From: a virus
Direction: 5' to 3' (one strand)
IMG/VR virus record: IMGVR_UViG_3300035701_000291
Location: 1 to 23,459 of that record
Length of the DNA stretch: 23,459 nucleotides
Translations under genes and position numbers: made by a program
Shown: positions 1 to 7,139 of the stretch, in pieces
Layout: each line of letters begins with the position of its first letter
How positions within the stretch are numbered: position 1 is the stretch's first letter
The notes under the pieces: generated by a model
What the model saw: only the letters and a program-made list of their open reading frames with translations
What the model was told of the DNA's origin: nothing
Databases searched by the model: none

Positions 1-551
1 GCTACGCGAACGAAACAGCTTTCATCACGTTTCTCCAGGGCCTCATAGAGCTTGCGCAAAGCGTTATCGACAACTACTGCAGCGTGCCTTCAGGCTTCTT
101 CAAAGTTGACGGACTCTCCTTCACAAGTCAAGTTTACGATTACCGGTATCCATGGATCGACCTGAAATATTATCCAGTAATCTCAGTTTCGAAAGTGGAA
201 TATAACGATCAAGGCTACGGAATCGCGCCTAACTGGGTTACGCTTGACTCCATCGATTACATCCTCAACATGGATACAGGGCAACTTATGCTTGTCAACA
301 AGGTTCCTGCAATTCATGAACAGAGTGTCAGGGTAAGTTATACTGCTGGGTATAATGCTGTTCCAGATGCGGTGAAACATGTTTGCATTCAAATCTGCTG
401 CAATATGCTTCATGAGATCCTTCAGCGAAAAATAAGCCCCATCATGCGAGTTGACGACTTCACTTTGAAAGTAGTTGTACCGTCCGCGTTCTCGAAAGAA
501 CTGCAGATTATGTTAGCGCCGTATATTCGCAAAACAGTGACTTGTGGATGA
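1..551 (+). CDS. Head-tail connector, gp6-like (5' partial)
   Basis: The frame is open from base 3, the first full codon, to the TGA at 549-551, so the gene starts outside the window. A GTG at 84 lies inside the conserved part and is unlikely to be the start. The visible protein has the layout of phage gp6-type head-tail connectors, which form a ring below the portal. An N-terminal helix (LIELAQSVIDNYC) is followed by a beta region with aromatic residues (YPVISVSKVEY), then VSYTAGYNAVPDAVKHVC and a closing helix. VSYTAGY-x-AVPD is a familiar signature of this family. The next gene begins in the ATGA overlap at 548. Being the first gene after the expected major capsid gene fits the standard head-module order. 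Family call is by motif and order only. Confidence 0.75.
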   Translation, partial: YANETAFITFLQGLIELAQSVIDNYCSVPSGFFKVDGLSFTSQVYDYRYPWIDLKYYPVISVSKVEYNDQGYGIAPNWVTLDSIDYILNMDTGQLMLVNKVPAIHEQSVRVSYTAGYNAVPDAVKHVCIQICCNMLHEILQRKISPIMRVDDFTLKVVVPSAFSKELQIMLAPYIRKTVTCG

Positions 552-979
552 GCATTCAGGTTCAGGTTTCGCAGCGGGGTTTGGACCTCTCCCTAGTTGC
601 TGATAAGGTCGAAGAAAAGCTTCTGCCTGGGCTCGTGAAAAAAGCAGCTGACTACGCATATGCGTTGATGAGTGCCAAGGCGCCTGTCAGATCCGGACGG
701 CTCCTGGGAAGCATTCGGGAACAGGTTCGGGGGCTCGAGGCGACAATTGGCCCGACAGTGCCTTACGCTATTTACGTTGAGTATGGAACGCGTCCTCATG
801 AGATCCGCCCGGTCTATGCGTCTGTCCTGCGGTTTGAAGTTGAGGGTAAAATCGTTTTCACTTCAATAGTGCATCATCCTGGAACGCGAGCTCGACCGTT
901 TGTGCATGAAACTGCAGAAGTGACAAAAGAAAAGATTCCGGAGCTCTGGAAAGAAGTATTTGAGGAAGAAATCAAGTGA
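548..979 (+). CDS. Neck / tail-completion protein, HK97 gp10-like
   Basis: This is a 143-residue protein starting at ATG 548, overlapping the TGA of the connector (ATGA). A TTG at 542 in the same frame is a less likely start. HK97 gp10-type proteins sit in the neck between connector and tail tube. Family features visible are an N-terminal helix with KAADYAYALMSAKAPVRSGRLLGSI, the pattern helix-x-AP-x-R-x-G-x-L-x-x-SI, then VPYAIYVEYGTRPHEIRP, and a C-terminal ARPFVHETAE motif followed by an acidic helix. All are hallmarks of the gp10/HK97_gp10 family, and the length is normal. Its place between connector and tail terminator supports the role. The next gene overlaps by GTGA. Confidence 0.85.
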   Translation: MSIQVQVSQRGLDLSLVADKVEEKLLPGLVKKAADYAYALMSAKAPVRSGRLLGSIREQVRGLEATIGPTVPYAIYVEYGTRPHEIRPVYASVLRFEVEGKIVFTSIVHHPGTRARPFVHETAEVTKEKIPELWKEVFEEEIK

Positions 980-1398
980 CAAAGTATTATGACAGTTACA
1001 AAGCCTTATTCGACAGCGTGAAAGCAGATCTTGAAGCGGTCTCTTCAATCAAAAACACTGTCCTTGGAGAACAGTTCAAAGTTGCAGACTTACCTATGGC
1101 CGTGATCAATCCCGAGCCCACTGACATTAGCCAAGCAGTTTTCGGGTCAATGCTTGAATGTAAAATCACTTTCAGCGTGGTCCTGATGATTCGTGAAACG
1201 GAGCCTACTAACTGGTTTACAGATATCGTTTCACTGATGGGTGACGTCGTCGACAAGATCCTGAGTGACCGAACCCTTAGCAACACCGTGAAAGATGTAC
1301 TTCCCACATTCTTCAGTCCAGGTGAGATCCGCACCGGGAACAAGCTGTACTTTGGCGGCGTAATCAGGTTTTCAGCTTTATTGCTCTTCATTCCTTGA
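976..1398 (+). CDS. Probable tail terminator protein
   Basis: A 140-residue protein whose GTG start at 976 overlaps the upstream stop. It begins with a helix (YKALFDSVKADLEAVSS), continues through mixed alpha/beta sequence (FKVADLPMAVINPEPTDI, LECKITFSVVLMIRE), and ends in a hydrophobic strand. That fold order, the length of about 140 residues and the position after the gp10-like gene fit tail terminator (gpU/gp17-like) proteins, which cap the tail tube and join it to the neck. I see no diagnostic catalytic motif, and none is expected for this family. The call rests on gene order and secondary-structure pattern, so it could be another neck protein. Confidence 0.55.
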   Translation: MTKYYDSYKALFDSVKADLEAVSSIKNTVLGEQFKVADLPMAVINPEPTDISQAVFGSMLECKITFSVVLMIRETEPTNWFTDIVSLMGDVVDKILSDRTLSNTVKDVLPTFFSPGEIRTGNKLYFGGVIRFSALLLFIP

Positions 1399-1407
1399 GG
1401 GTTCTAT

Positions 1408-1950
1408 TTGCATAAAGAGTTGAAAGAGCACCTCCTGAAACAAGTCATCAACATCTGTATGCGCGTGATAGACAAACTCGTGCCCGAGCCCAGGGCTCGT
1501 TATCCGCAGACAAAGATGGTTAAACACGTCTTCCAGCAACTCTTCAACGCGTACTGCCTGGAAGTTTGGGGCGGCAGATTCGACGATGTACCCCACCAAA
1601 ACCTCGAGGACCTGCAGGACAAGAACTTCCTACATTTCCTTTCGGCAACTCGGAAAATCCTGTTGTACGTAGGCGAGAATGATCGCTACTATAGGGCTTG
1701 GATCGGCCTAGCATTCATCGCTGCGAAAGAAGAATATGGACGAGCCCTCGAGAGCCTTAAGCAAGAAGAATTTCGTTCGAATCACCTTGAAATGTGGGAA
1801 TGGACGCCGCTGCCCGTTTGTGATTCCTATTTCGAGGGGAGTAAGTCGGAATTTCTTGAAATGATGCTTACAGGTCACCTGTCAAACTTGTTGCGAAAGA
1901 GATTTGCCTCGAGCAAGTCTCCGCAAAGCAAGAAAAAGGTTGGAGGTTGA
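1408..1950 (+). CDS. Hypothetical protein between tail terminator and tail tube
   Basis: A 180-residue soluble, largely helical protein of unknown family. The TTG start at 1408 is supported by GAGGG at 1396-1400, seven bases upstream. The middle part is rich in aromatic residues (YLVGEND-like turn, RYYRAWIGLAFIAAKEEYGRAL). The C-terminus is basic (KSPQSKKK) and probably disordered. It lies in the structural operon, where some phages carry a tail sheath or an extra completion protein. It is far too short for a sheath and shows no sheath motif, so the tail is most likely non-contractile. The palindrome GAGCCCAGGGCTC lies inside this gene at 1486-1498. No function is assigned. Confidence 0.7.
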   Translation: MHKELKEHLLKQVINICMRVIDKLVPEPRARYPQTKMVKHVFQQLFNAYCLEVWGGRFDDVPHQNLEDLQDKNFLHFLSATRKILLYVGENDRYYRAWIGLAFIAAKEEYGRALESLKQEEFRSNHLEMWEWTPLPVCDSYFEGSKSEFLEMMLTGHLSNLLRKRFASSKSPQSKKKVGG

Positions 1951-1957
1951 ATGAAAA

Positions 1958-2359
1958 ATGGTAAACACGACACCAGTAATAGGACGAAACGGCAGCATCA
2001 CAATCAACGGTGCTGAAGCAGGCTACATCAAAGGCGTCACATTCGACATGGACGCAGACGTTATCAAAGACTACAAATTCACAAGCGATATCCCCGCGGT
2101 CCTTGAGAGTGGAAACAAGAGTTTCAAGTTCAGTTTCGAGAAAATGTTCATCGACACGACATATGCGGCTCTCGTTCTGGCAGGAACAAAAATGACGATT
2201 CTTCTTGGACCTGCAAACTGCACTCCCACGGGACAGCCAAAATACACGTTGACGAACGCGATTATTCTGCATCATGGCTGGCGCGACGAACAGAACGGCG
2301 TTGTCATAGAAAACGGGTCTGGAGAAGCAGCTACCTTAGCGATCGGAACATACTCTTAG
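1958..2359 (+). CDS. Major tail tube protein
   Basis: A 133-residue protein with ATG at 1958 and GGAGGT at 1942-1947 upstream. A competing ATG at 1951 is out of frame. The sequence is almost all beta: GRNGSITINGAEAGYIKGVTFDMDADVIKDYKFTSDIPAVLESG, then a long central segment and IENGSGEAATLAIGTYS. An opening strand with a GS-x-x-I-NG turn, a K-x-Y-x-F-x-S-D-x-PAVLESGN-x-x-F-x-F motif and small size are typical of the siphovirus tail tube fold. Position directly before the G/GT chaperone and tape measure is the canonical place. This protein should polymerise around the tape measure to form the tail tube. Assignment is by pattern and synteny. Confidence 0.75.
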   Translation: MVNTTPVIGRNGSITINGAEAGYIKGVTFDMDADVIKDYKFTSDIPAVLESGNKSFKFSFEKMFIDTTYAALVLAGTKMTILLGPANCTPTGQPKYTLTNAIILHHGWRDEQNGVVIENGSGEAATLAIGTYS

Positions 2360-2371
2360 GAGCCTTGAAAA

Positions 2372-2749
2372 ATGTCTGCGAAGAAGAGCCCTGCTGAAGT
2401 GGGAAAAGAACTCTTTGAAAAAGAAGAAGCTGAAGGCCGTGCTGCTGCAAAGAAATTTGATCCGAAGATGCTTATGAAGAAAGCTACTCAGAAACACATG
2501 GTTCTTGACGGCGACGAAGAAATCTATTACTATCCTTTGGTACTTGAGGATACTGCTGATTTGAGTAAGGCCAAGACAAACGAAGAATATTCGACTATGA
2601 TGCTTTGGAAAATGCTTGAGAAAGCTTATCCTGGACTGACTCTTGAGGACGTCAAGAAGTTTCCAATGGGCAAGGGCGCAAGGATCCTGCAACTCCTAAT
2701 CGAAGCTGAAGGTTTTTTGCCAACGAAGAAGAAATCCGCAGTTTCATAG
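2372..2749 (+). CDS. Tail assembly chaperone, gpG-like
   Basis: A 125-residue, strongly charged protein starting at ATG 2372 with AGGAG at 2358-2362, nine bases upstream. The N-terminus is a Lys/Glu-rich helix, the middle has a short beta segment (EEIYYYPLVLED), and the rest is helical (KTNEEYSTMMLWKMLEKAYPGLTLEDVKKFP). Lying between tail tube and tape measure, this is the place of the G gene, whose product keeps the tape measure soluble during tail assembly. The family has little sequence conservation, so the call is mostly positional. It is strengthened by the -1 extension described in the next entry. The zero-frame stop is TAG 2747-2749. Confidence 0.75.
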   Translation: MSAKKSPAEVGKELFEKEEAEGRAAAKKFDPKMLMKKATQKHMVLDGDEEIYYYPLVLEDTADLSKAKTNEEYSTMMLWKMLEKAYPGLTLEDVKKFPMGKGARILQLLIEAEGFLPTKKKSAVS

Positions 2750-2901
2750 AGTACAACGAAGACGCACAAGTCATCGGTTTCATTGCACACGAGTACGGGT
2801 ACACACTTGAGTATGTTGGGAGTTTGACGCCTTTCCAAGTTTCTTTTCTTTTGAAGTGGGCTGCCTGGTTCACGGGGAAAACGAATCGCAGAAGGATATG
2901 A
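2372..2901 (+). CDS. Tail assembly chaperone GT, product of a putative -1 frameshift
   Basis: Reading zero frame to the TTG codon at 2717 and then slipping back one base on T TTT TTG (2713-2719) opens a 60-codon -1 frame from 2719 to the TGA at 2899-2901. The total product is about 176 residues. The extension reads IEYNEDAQVIGFIAHEYGYTL, then a LTPFQVSFLLKWAAWF segment and a basic end. The -1 frame is closed by a TGA at 2707-2709 just upstream of the slippery site and has no ATG or GTG, only a late TTG. It therefore cannot be an independent gene of normal length. This is the classic lambda G/GT arrangement. The stop lies one base before the tape-measure ATG at 2903. The frameshift itself is inferred from sequence. 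Confidence 0.75.
2713..2719 (+). promoter_or_regulatory. Slippery heptamer T TTT TTG for -1 frameshifting
   Basis: In the gpG frame the codons are GGT TTT TTG CCA, so the heptamer has the X XXY YYZ register required for simultaneous tRNA slippage. It is followed by a 60-codon open -1 frame. I did not identify a convincing downstream hairpin or pseudoknot by eye. Confidence 0.7.
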
Positions 2902-2902
2902 T

Positions 2903-4387
2903 ATGAGTACAAATCTTCAAATCAATCTTAACGCAGTCGATAATGCCAGTGGCACGATCAGTAATGTGGGCAGCAGTGCGAAGAGTCTGGTTCTCGGTTT
3001 CAACAACGTGGCTTCAAGCGCGCTGAACCTTTACAACATGGTTGATCGCGTCAGAGATAGTCAGGTAATGTTAGATCGTGCAAACCTGACTGTGATGAAA
3101 AGCACAGAGTCCGTTCGTGATTCTCAGAACAACTTGAACAAGGTCCTTGAGAAGTTCGGGGCAGGCAGCGAACAAGCAATAGATGCTTACAACCGATTGA
3201 TGCTTGCGGAAGAAAGCTTGAAGGTATCTACTGCGAGAGCAGACATGGCAGCTGAAAATCAACGCAAAACGATATGGTCGATGGCTGTTACCACGATGCC
3301 AACAGTGATCACTGGACTCACGGGACTAAAGACAACTATTCAATATCTTCGCACCGAATTAGAATTAACTAAAGCTGCTGCCATTGGACTTTCATTGGCC
3401 GTAGCTGCAATTCCTCTTGCGGGAATAGTCATTGCACCACAAGTCCGTGAGTTCGCGTTAAGTCTGCGAAAACAGTTTGGAATGCCAGAGTTTCCAACAA
3501 TTGGCAAAAGCGGTTTATTGACGCCGCCTGGCATAACGTTGCCAAGCGGCCCGAGTGGTGCAACGGCTAATGTGACTGATTACACCCAAGCTTTGAAAGA
3601 TTTAAACACCACATTAACCCAAACAACAAGCATCGTGTCAACACAAGCACCGTGGATTGAAGTTTGGCAGAAACGATGGCAGGACACAATGGATCGTATC
3701 AAGGGCGTGAATGTTGAACTTCAAAAGACGCAAGATGTAAACCAACGCGTTTTTGACAATTTGATCCGTAGTTACAACGTGGAAAAAGCACGTGAAGCCG
3801 GCAAAGATTTCGTTGAGGCTTACACGAAAGCATGGGAATCAAGTAGTATGCTCCGCGCAATTGCGGTTGCTGTCCGTTTTGCGAATGCCATGAAAATTGA
3901 TTTGCAAGATGCCGTCAACGTTCTTGATGAACTTATGCGCAAAATTGAAGCACCTGCAGAAGCGGCAAGAGGGTATGATTGGCAAAACTTGGGCGGTACC
4001 GGACCCGTGTATGGTTTAGGTCCAGGTCAAATTATGCCTAACAGTTTGCTGGGACCTGCTGCGCAGTTTGCTGCAGGCGGCAACGTCACGGACATTATCA
4101 TTGAGGCTGGCACCCCAATTTCTTATCGTTTTGAGTTTCATGCACCTCTCGTCGCAGTCATAGGCGGCGGAGGCGGCAGCACGCAAAACTTGAAGATGGT
4201 TGCAGGCATGATTCAAGAAAGTTTGAAACGGGTTGTCATTGAAGCCAGCAGTCCGAATGCACCATCGACGGAAAAGCAGATTCGAATTTCAAGCGATGTC
4301 GGTATCCCTGCGGTTCAAATGGCAACTACAGTGTCGACTGTGGGAACGTTGTTGCGTATGAAGGCTGCGGAAGGAAGGGTTTACTAA
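2903..4387 (+). CDS. Tape measure protein
   Basis: A 494-residue protein with ATG at 2903 and GAAGG at 2891-2895. The N-terminal part is long helical heptad-like sequence (residues about 30-125). It is followed by a hydrophobic region at about 125-180 (WSMAVTTMPTVITGLTGL and AAIGLSLAVAAIPLAGIVIA) typical of tape measures, a Pro/Gly linker, a second helical block with Trp residues, and a Gly-rich C-terminus. Tape measure length sets tail length. At the usual 1.5 angstrom per residue this predicts a tail of roughly 70-75 nm, which is short. The stop TAA overlaps the ATG of the next gene at 4387. The whole gene lacks the GAGCCC motif that is common elsewhere, which may point to a different origin. 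Confidence 0.85.
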   Translation: MSTNLQINLNAVDNASGTISNVGSSAKSLVLGFNNVASSALNLYNMVDRVRDSQVMLDRANLTVMKSTESVRDSQNNLNKVLEKFGAGSEQAIDAYNRLMLAEESLKVSTARADMAAENQRKTIWSMAVTTMPTVITGLTGLKTTIQYLRTELELTKAAAIGLSLAVAAIPLAGIVIAPQVREFALSLRKQFGMPEFPTIGKSGLLTPPGITLPSGPSGATANVTDYTQALKDLNTTLTQTTSIVSTQAPWIEVWQKRWQDTMDRIKGVNVELQKTQDVNQRVFDNLIRSYNVEKAREAGKDFVEAYTKAWESSSMLRAIAVAVRFANAMKIDLQDAVNVLDELMRKIEAPAEAARGYDWQNLGGTGPVYGLGPGQIMPNSLLGPAAQFAAGGNVTDIIIEAGTPISYRFEFHAPLVAVIGGGGGSTQNLKMVAGMIQESLKRVVIEASSPNAPSTEKQIRISSDVGIPAVQMATTVSTVGTLLRMKAAEGRVY

Positions 4388-5370
4388 TGGTGTTGGGAGA
4401 GCAAGTTAGAAGCCTCAGTGACGAATCAAGCAAAATAGATGACTCAACCATTTATCTACGGAATATTGCTTCTTGGGGAACTATTCACGATTATGGCAAT
4501 ATAGTCTTAACTGAAAATTCTCTGCTAGTTCTCAAATTCACCATGAGTGGCGCCTACGCTAGTGAATATCGTCTAAAAGTCGGAGGTGTCTCAATATGGG
4601 CTGGACATATAGGTGCAACAGGCAACCTTCTCATCTATGTCGCCGCGGGTACTGTTAACATCTTAATGGAAAATTATGGCAACGGACAAATAAATAGCAT
4701 GAAGGTGGGAATCGCAAAGTTCACTGACCAAGTCAGTTCACTTCTTGCGACTTATTCAAGCACGATAAATCTAACCGTTGCAAATCGAGAAACATGCATC
4801 GGCGCATTAAAGAATGCAGTATTCGCGGTACAATGTTTCGCATCAACTCCAGGAGGGCAGACGAATTTTGAAAATGTTGGAGACACATTAACGAATGGTG
4901 TAAGCCTTGCTGTAGACGGCGTTCAAGTAGATTGGACTGCGAGAACTCAAGACACAGGAAGTTACGAAGCCGCCTCTGCATACTATTATGGTAGCCTAAG
5001 TGTCGGCTCGGCGCATTCATTCGCGATCACAAAAGACAATGCGAATACTGTTGTAAAGATCACGATTATTGCTACCCCATGGATTCTAGCTGCAATCGAC
5101 AACGAGCCCGTAACGTTGAATTTTGCGCAGATGGGCACGTTCTACGTGATGTTTGAGCCTCTAGTTAGTGATCCGACTAAAAACAGTAAAATCGGCAAGA
5201 AAAGAGCTGTGAGTTTCGGAGATAGCACAGATTATTATAGTGTCGCTACTCCTGCAGCTGGCATCATGACGCATACTTACACGTTTGAGATAATTGATGT
5301 TGCAAGTCAATTTTGGGTGGTTTCAGGCTTGTTCGGATGCATAAGCCACATTGCGGTCGATGAAAGATGA
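4387..5370 (+). CDS. Probable tail-tip / distal tail structural protein
   Basis: A 327-residue, beta-rich protein starting at ATG 4387, one base inside the TAA of the tape measure gene. It has many alternating hydrophobic strands, Gly/Thr/Ser-rich turns and no signal peptide. An N-terminal jelly-roll-like part (LLVLKFTMSGAYASEYRLKV) is followed by repeats of short strands up to the C-terminal FEIIDVASQFWVVSGLFG. It stands directly after the tape measure, where siphoviruses encode the distal tail and baseplate hub proteins, and is translationally coupled to both neighbours. No catalytic lysin motif is seen. Receptor binding or hub function is inferred from position only. Confidence 0.6.
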   Translation: MVLGEQVRSLSDESSKIDDSTIYLRNIASWGTIHDYGNIVLTENSLLVLKFTMSGAYASEYRLKVGGVSIWAGHIGATGNLLIYVAAGTVNILMENYGNGQINSMKVGIAKFTDQVSSLLATYSSTINLTVANRETCIGALKNAVFAVQCFASTPGGQTNFENVGDTLTNGVSLAVDGVQVDWTARTQDTGSYEAASAYYYGSLSVGSAHSFAITKDNANTVVKITIIATPWILAAIDNEPVTLNFAQMGTFYVMFEPLVSDPTKNSKIGKKRAVSFGDSTDYYSVATPAAGIMTHTYTFEIIDVASQFWVVSGLFGCISHIAVDER

Positions 5371-5723
5371 CTGTCACTTTAGACGGCAAAACGCTTGACT
5401 GCAAAAGTCTAGGTGAAGGCACTGAAGTTGTTGCACGTCAATGGGATGCTTGGGTTAGTGGTGCTTTCAAACGGAAAGTGAAAGTTCGAGGTGTAGTGCG
5501 GGCTTGGACGTTGGACTGCGTTGAAAACGGTGTCGCATGGGCAAGTAGTCAAGCTAAAAGCTTTGAAGACACAGCGACGGCAGGCACAACTGTCACTTTT
5601 GTTGTTACCGACGAAGTCCGAGTTATCAGCACAACAGTCTACATTCTAGGCGTAGCGATTCAGGCTGCAGATCTTGCCGGCAAAAACATCAGGTATTTCA
5701 CACTCACGTTGCAAGAAGCATAA
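5367..5723 (+). CDS. Small beta-rich tail protein
   Basis: A 118-residue protein with ATG 5367 overlapping the preceding TGA. The sequence is nearly all beta: MTVTLDGKTLDCKSLGEG, then a basic strand (FKRKVKVRGVVRAWTLDC), VTFVVTDEVRVISTTVYILGV, and a closing FTLTLQE strand. The fold resembles a single tail-tube-like or Dit-like barrel domain, and two Cys flank the first hairpin. It is probably a partner of the 327-residue protein in the tail tip. I recognise no specific family. Confidence 0.55.
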   Translation: MTVTLDGKTLDCKSLGEGTEVVARQWDAWVSGAFKRKVKVRGVVRAWTLDCVENGVAWASSQAKSFEDTATAGTTVTFVVTDEVRVISTTVYILGVAIQAADLAGKNIRYFTLTLQEA

Positions 5724-5766
5724 CGCTCTTGCCTCGTTAATCAAATTTCTTACAAGTTGATGCTTT

Positions 5767-6174
5767 ATGAAAACCCTGAAAGTTAATACACTAGCCTCAG
5801 TCCTCCAGGTTGCTGCAATCTCGATCCCGTTCACGATCAAGCTGGACCAGGGCGAATACTCGAGCTTTTTCCAGGGGCTCTTCAAAAATCATCATTGGTG
5901 GAATTTCAGGAGGCCAGTTGACGTCCCCAAGCACACGGCAAACGGCTATGTCGATTATTACGACGAGCCGCACGGACATCTCGATCATGGTCACATAGTT
6001 CAGGTTACTCTCAAGGCTCGTCGATGTTGGCCCTGGGGGCTCGTTGAGATCTCCGGCGTCACCAATCCGATCGGACGTTTTTGCTTCACTGGTTGGGGCG
6101 AAATGAAGTTAAGGATCGTCGGTCCGGTCCTCAACTTTGAACTCTCAACGATGTTCAAGACCGTTATCGTGTAG
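5767..6174 (+). CDS. Hypothetical protein, end of tail operon
   Basis: A 135-residue protein with ATG at 5767 and only weak Shine-Dalgarno pairing upstream. It is rich in His, Trp and Phe in the middle (LFKNHHWWNFRRPVDVPKHT, then YVDYYDEPHGHLDHGHIVQV) and ends in hydrophobic strands. The His cluster (HGHLDHGH) could bind metal, but there is no recognisable peptidase or hydrolase signature. It is the last gene of the + strand structural block before the small membrane proteins. A tail-tip accessory or receptor-binding role is possible but unproven. Confidence 0.5.
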   Translation: MKTLKVNTLASVLQVAAISIPFTIKLDQGEYSSFFQGLFKNHHWWNFRRPVDVPKHTANGYVDYYDEPHGHLDHGHIVQVTLKARRCWPWGLVEISGVTNPIGRFCFTGWGEMKLRIVGPVLNFELSTMFKTVIV

Positions 6175-6214
6175 GGTACAGTTGAAACTGAAATCATATC
6201 AGGAGACGTGAAAA

Positions 6215-6451
6215 ATGGAAAAACATGCTGATGAGAAGAACGAAAAATACGTGAGAAAAGACGTTCATGAAGTTCAAATGAGCAAAGTCCAAGACCTCTG
6301 CATCGAGAAACACAAGGTTGTAGACTTCAGAATCAACGCATTAGAGGAAGCAACAAAATCTATCAATAGAAAAATCATGGCCACGCTCATTTTCACGGTT
6401 ATGACGTTGATTTCTATCATCGTGGCAATTGGAACTCGCGCATTAACGTGA
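6215..6451 (+). CDS. Small membrane protein with coiled coil, XhlA-like layout
   Basis: A 78-residue protein starting at ATG 6215, with AGGAG at 6201-6205. Residues 1-50 are charged and helical, ending in a coiled-coil-like segment (INALEEATKSINRKIM). Residues about 53-74 form one hydrophobic segment (ATLIFTVMTLISIIVAIGT). An acidic/basic coiled coil followed by a single C-terminal membrane helix is the layout of phage XhlA-type holin-associated proteins. Here that is analogy only. It precedes a second membrane protein, so the pair may act in virion release or in membrane anchoring. Both lie at the end of the late operon, where lysis genes usually sit. Confidence 0.5.
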   Translation: MEKHADEKNEKYVRKDVHEVQMSKVQDLCIEKHKVVDFRINALEEATKSINRKIMATLIFTVMTLISIIVAIGTRALT

Positions 6452-6564
6452 GGCTGAAAGCGGAATCGAAGTCTTTTCGCATTGATGCTTTTTCTGCATC
6501 TCCTTCTCCTAAAAGAAGGGCTTCGGTTCCGCCAGCACTTTCTCGATAATGGAGGTGAACAGTG

Positions 6565-6951
6565 TTGAGTGAGAAAAAAATAAACAGCAACTTAGCCCTC
6601 ATCATAATCACAGTCACCATCATATTTCTGATTATTGAGGGCCTGATTTGGACAAACCAAATCAAGATAGAAGCATTAGGCAACCTGAACAACGGAACTG
6701 ACAAACTCCTGGAGAACCCAGCGTTTGTCGGCCTCATAGCCACGGTGATTGTGGGCGCTGCAAGCGGCTTCATGCAGAAAGTCTTCAAAAAGAACGAAAC
6801 GTTTGACTTGAAAAGCTTCGGTGAAACCTTCTTCTATTATGAACCCCTCTTGATTCTCGTCGCCCAATTCATACCGGTGCATTACGGCGTTGTGTTGCTG
6901 TTCGTCATAGACGTTTTAAGAAGGGTCGTCTTGAAACTGGTTCCCAAATAA
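6565..6951 (+). CDS. Three-helix membrane protein, possible holin
   Basis: GGAGGTG at 6551-6557 favours the TTG at 6565, seven bases downstream. A GTG at 6562 in the same frame is only four bases away. The product has 128 residues and three hydrophobic segments: residues about 9-29 (LALIIITVTIIFLIIEGLIW), about 53-70 (FVGLIATVIVGAASGFMQ) and about 92-119 (LLILVAQFIPVHYGVVLLFV). The C-terminus is basic (RRVVLKLVPK). Size, helix number and place at the end of the late operon fit a holin-like protein, but archaeal holins are poorly defined. It could also be an unrelated membrane protein. A pyrimidine-rich terminator follows. Confidence 0.5.
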   Translation: MSEKKINSNLALIIITVTIIFLIIEGLIWTNQIKIEALGNLNNGTDKLLENPAFVGLIATVIVGAASGFMQKVFKKNETFDLKSFGETFFYYEPLLILVAQFIPVHYGVVLLFVIDVLRRVVLKLVPK

Positions 6952-6960
6952 GAACCAGCA

Positions 6961-6988
6961 TCCTTTTTCTTTCTTTCCTTTTTTTCCT
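6961..6988 (+). terminator. Poly-pyrimidine archaeal-type terminator
   Basis: About 28 bases are almost entirely T and C, with runs of five and seven T, starting about ten bases after the stop of the last late gene. Archaeal RNA polymerase terminates at T-rich runs on the non-template strand without needing a hairpin. This separates the structural operon from the integrase gene. Confidence 0.6.
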
Positions 6989-7005
6989 ATCATTCTCTTT
7001 TGTCA

Positions 7006-7019
7006 TTGTAAATTTACAA
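7006..7019. promoter_or_regulatory. 14-bp perfect palindrome TTGTAAATTTACAA
   Basis: This is a perfect inverted repeat without spacer in the intergenic region upstream of the integrase. It is a good candidate for a dimeric regulator or integrase arm-binding site. No partner copy was found elsewhere in the window by eye. Confidence 0.5.
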
Positions 7020-7061
7020 GTAGCGAGAGCTCTGAACCTTTACGTCAGATACGGTCGCCAT

Positions 7062-7091
7062 ATACCTAGCCGCCTCTAGGGTATCCGAGGC
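7062..7091. promoter_or_regulatory. Overlapping inverted repeats, candidate attP region
   Basis: CCTAG at 7065-7069 and CTAGG at 7076-7080 form a 5-bp inverted repeat with a six-base spacer, continued by ATA/TAT beyond a one-base bulge. GCCTC at 7072-7076 and GAGGC at 7087-7091 form a second, overlapping one. Such nested repeats next to an integrase gene are typical of recombination core or arm sites. No tRNA-like 3' end is visible, so the attP assignment is tentative. Confidence 0.35.
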
Positions 7092-7095
7092 AAAT

Positions 7096-7106
7096 CAATA
7101 TATTAT
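7096..7106 (+). promoter_or_regulatory. TATA-box-like promoter of integrase
   Basis: CAATATATTAT lies about 35-45 bases upstream of the integrase TTG at 7140. An archaeal start site about 25 bases downstream would fall near 7127, leaving a short leader with the AGGAGAAAGGAAG ribosome-binding region at 7127-7139. Confidence 0.5.
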
Positions 7107-7139
7107 GTGTAGTCTTTCCTGTTTTTAGGAGAAAGGAAG

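Noticed and set aside
1408-1950. Tail sheath gene, which would make the tail contractile
   Set aside because: The protein is only 180 residues, helical and has no sheath-like features; no other sheath or baseplate wedge gene is present.
7021-7095. tRNA gene or tRNA fragment as attachment site
   Set aside because: No T-loop sequence, acceptor stem or CCA-like end could be found in this stretch.
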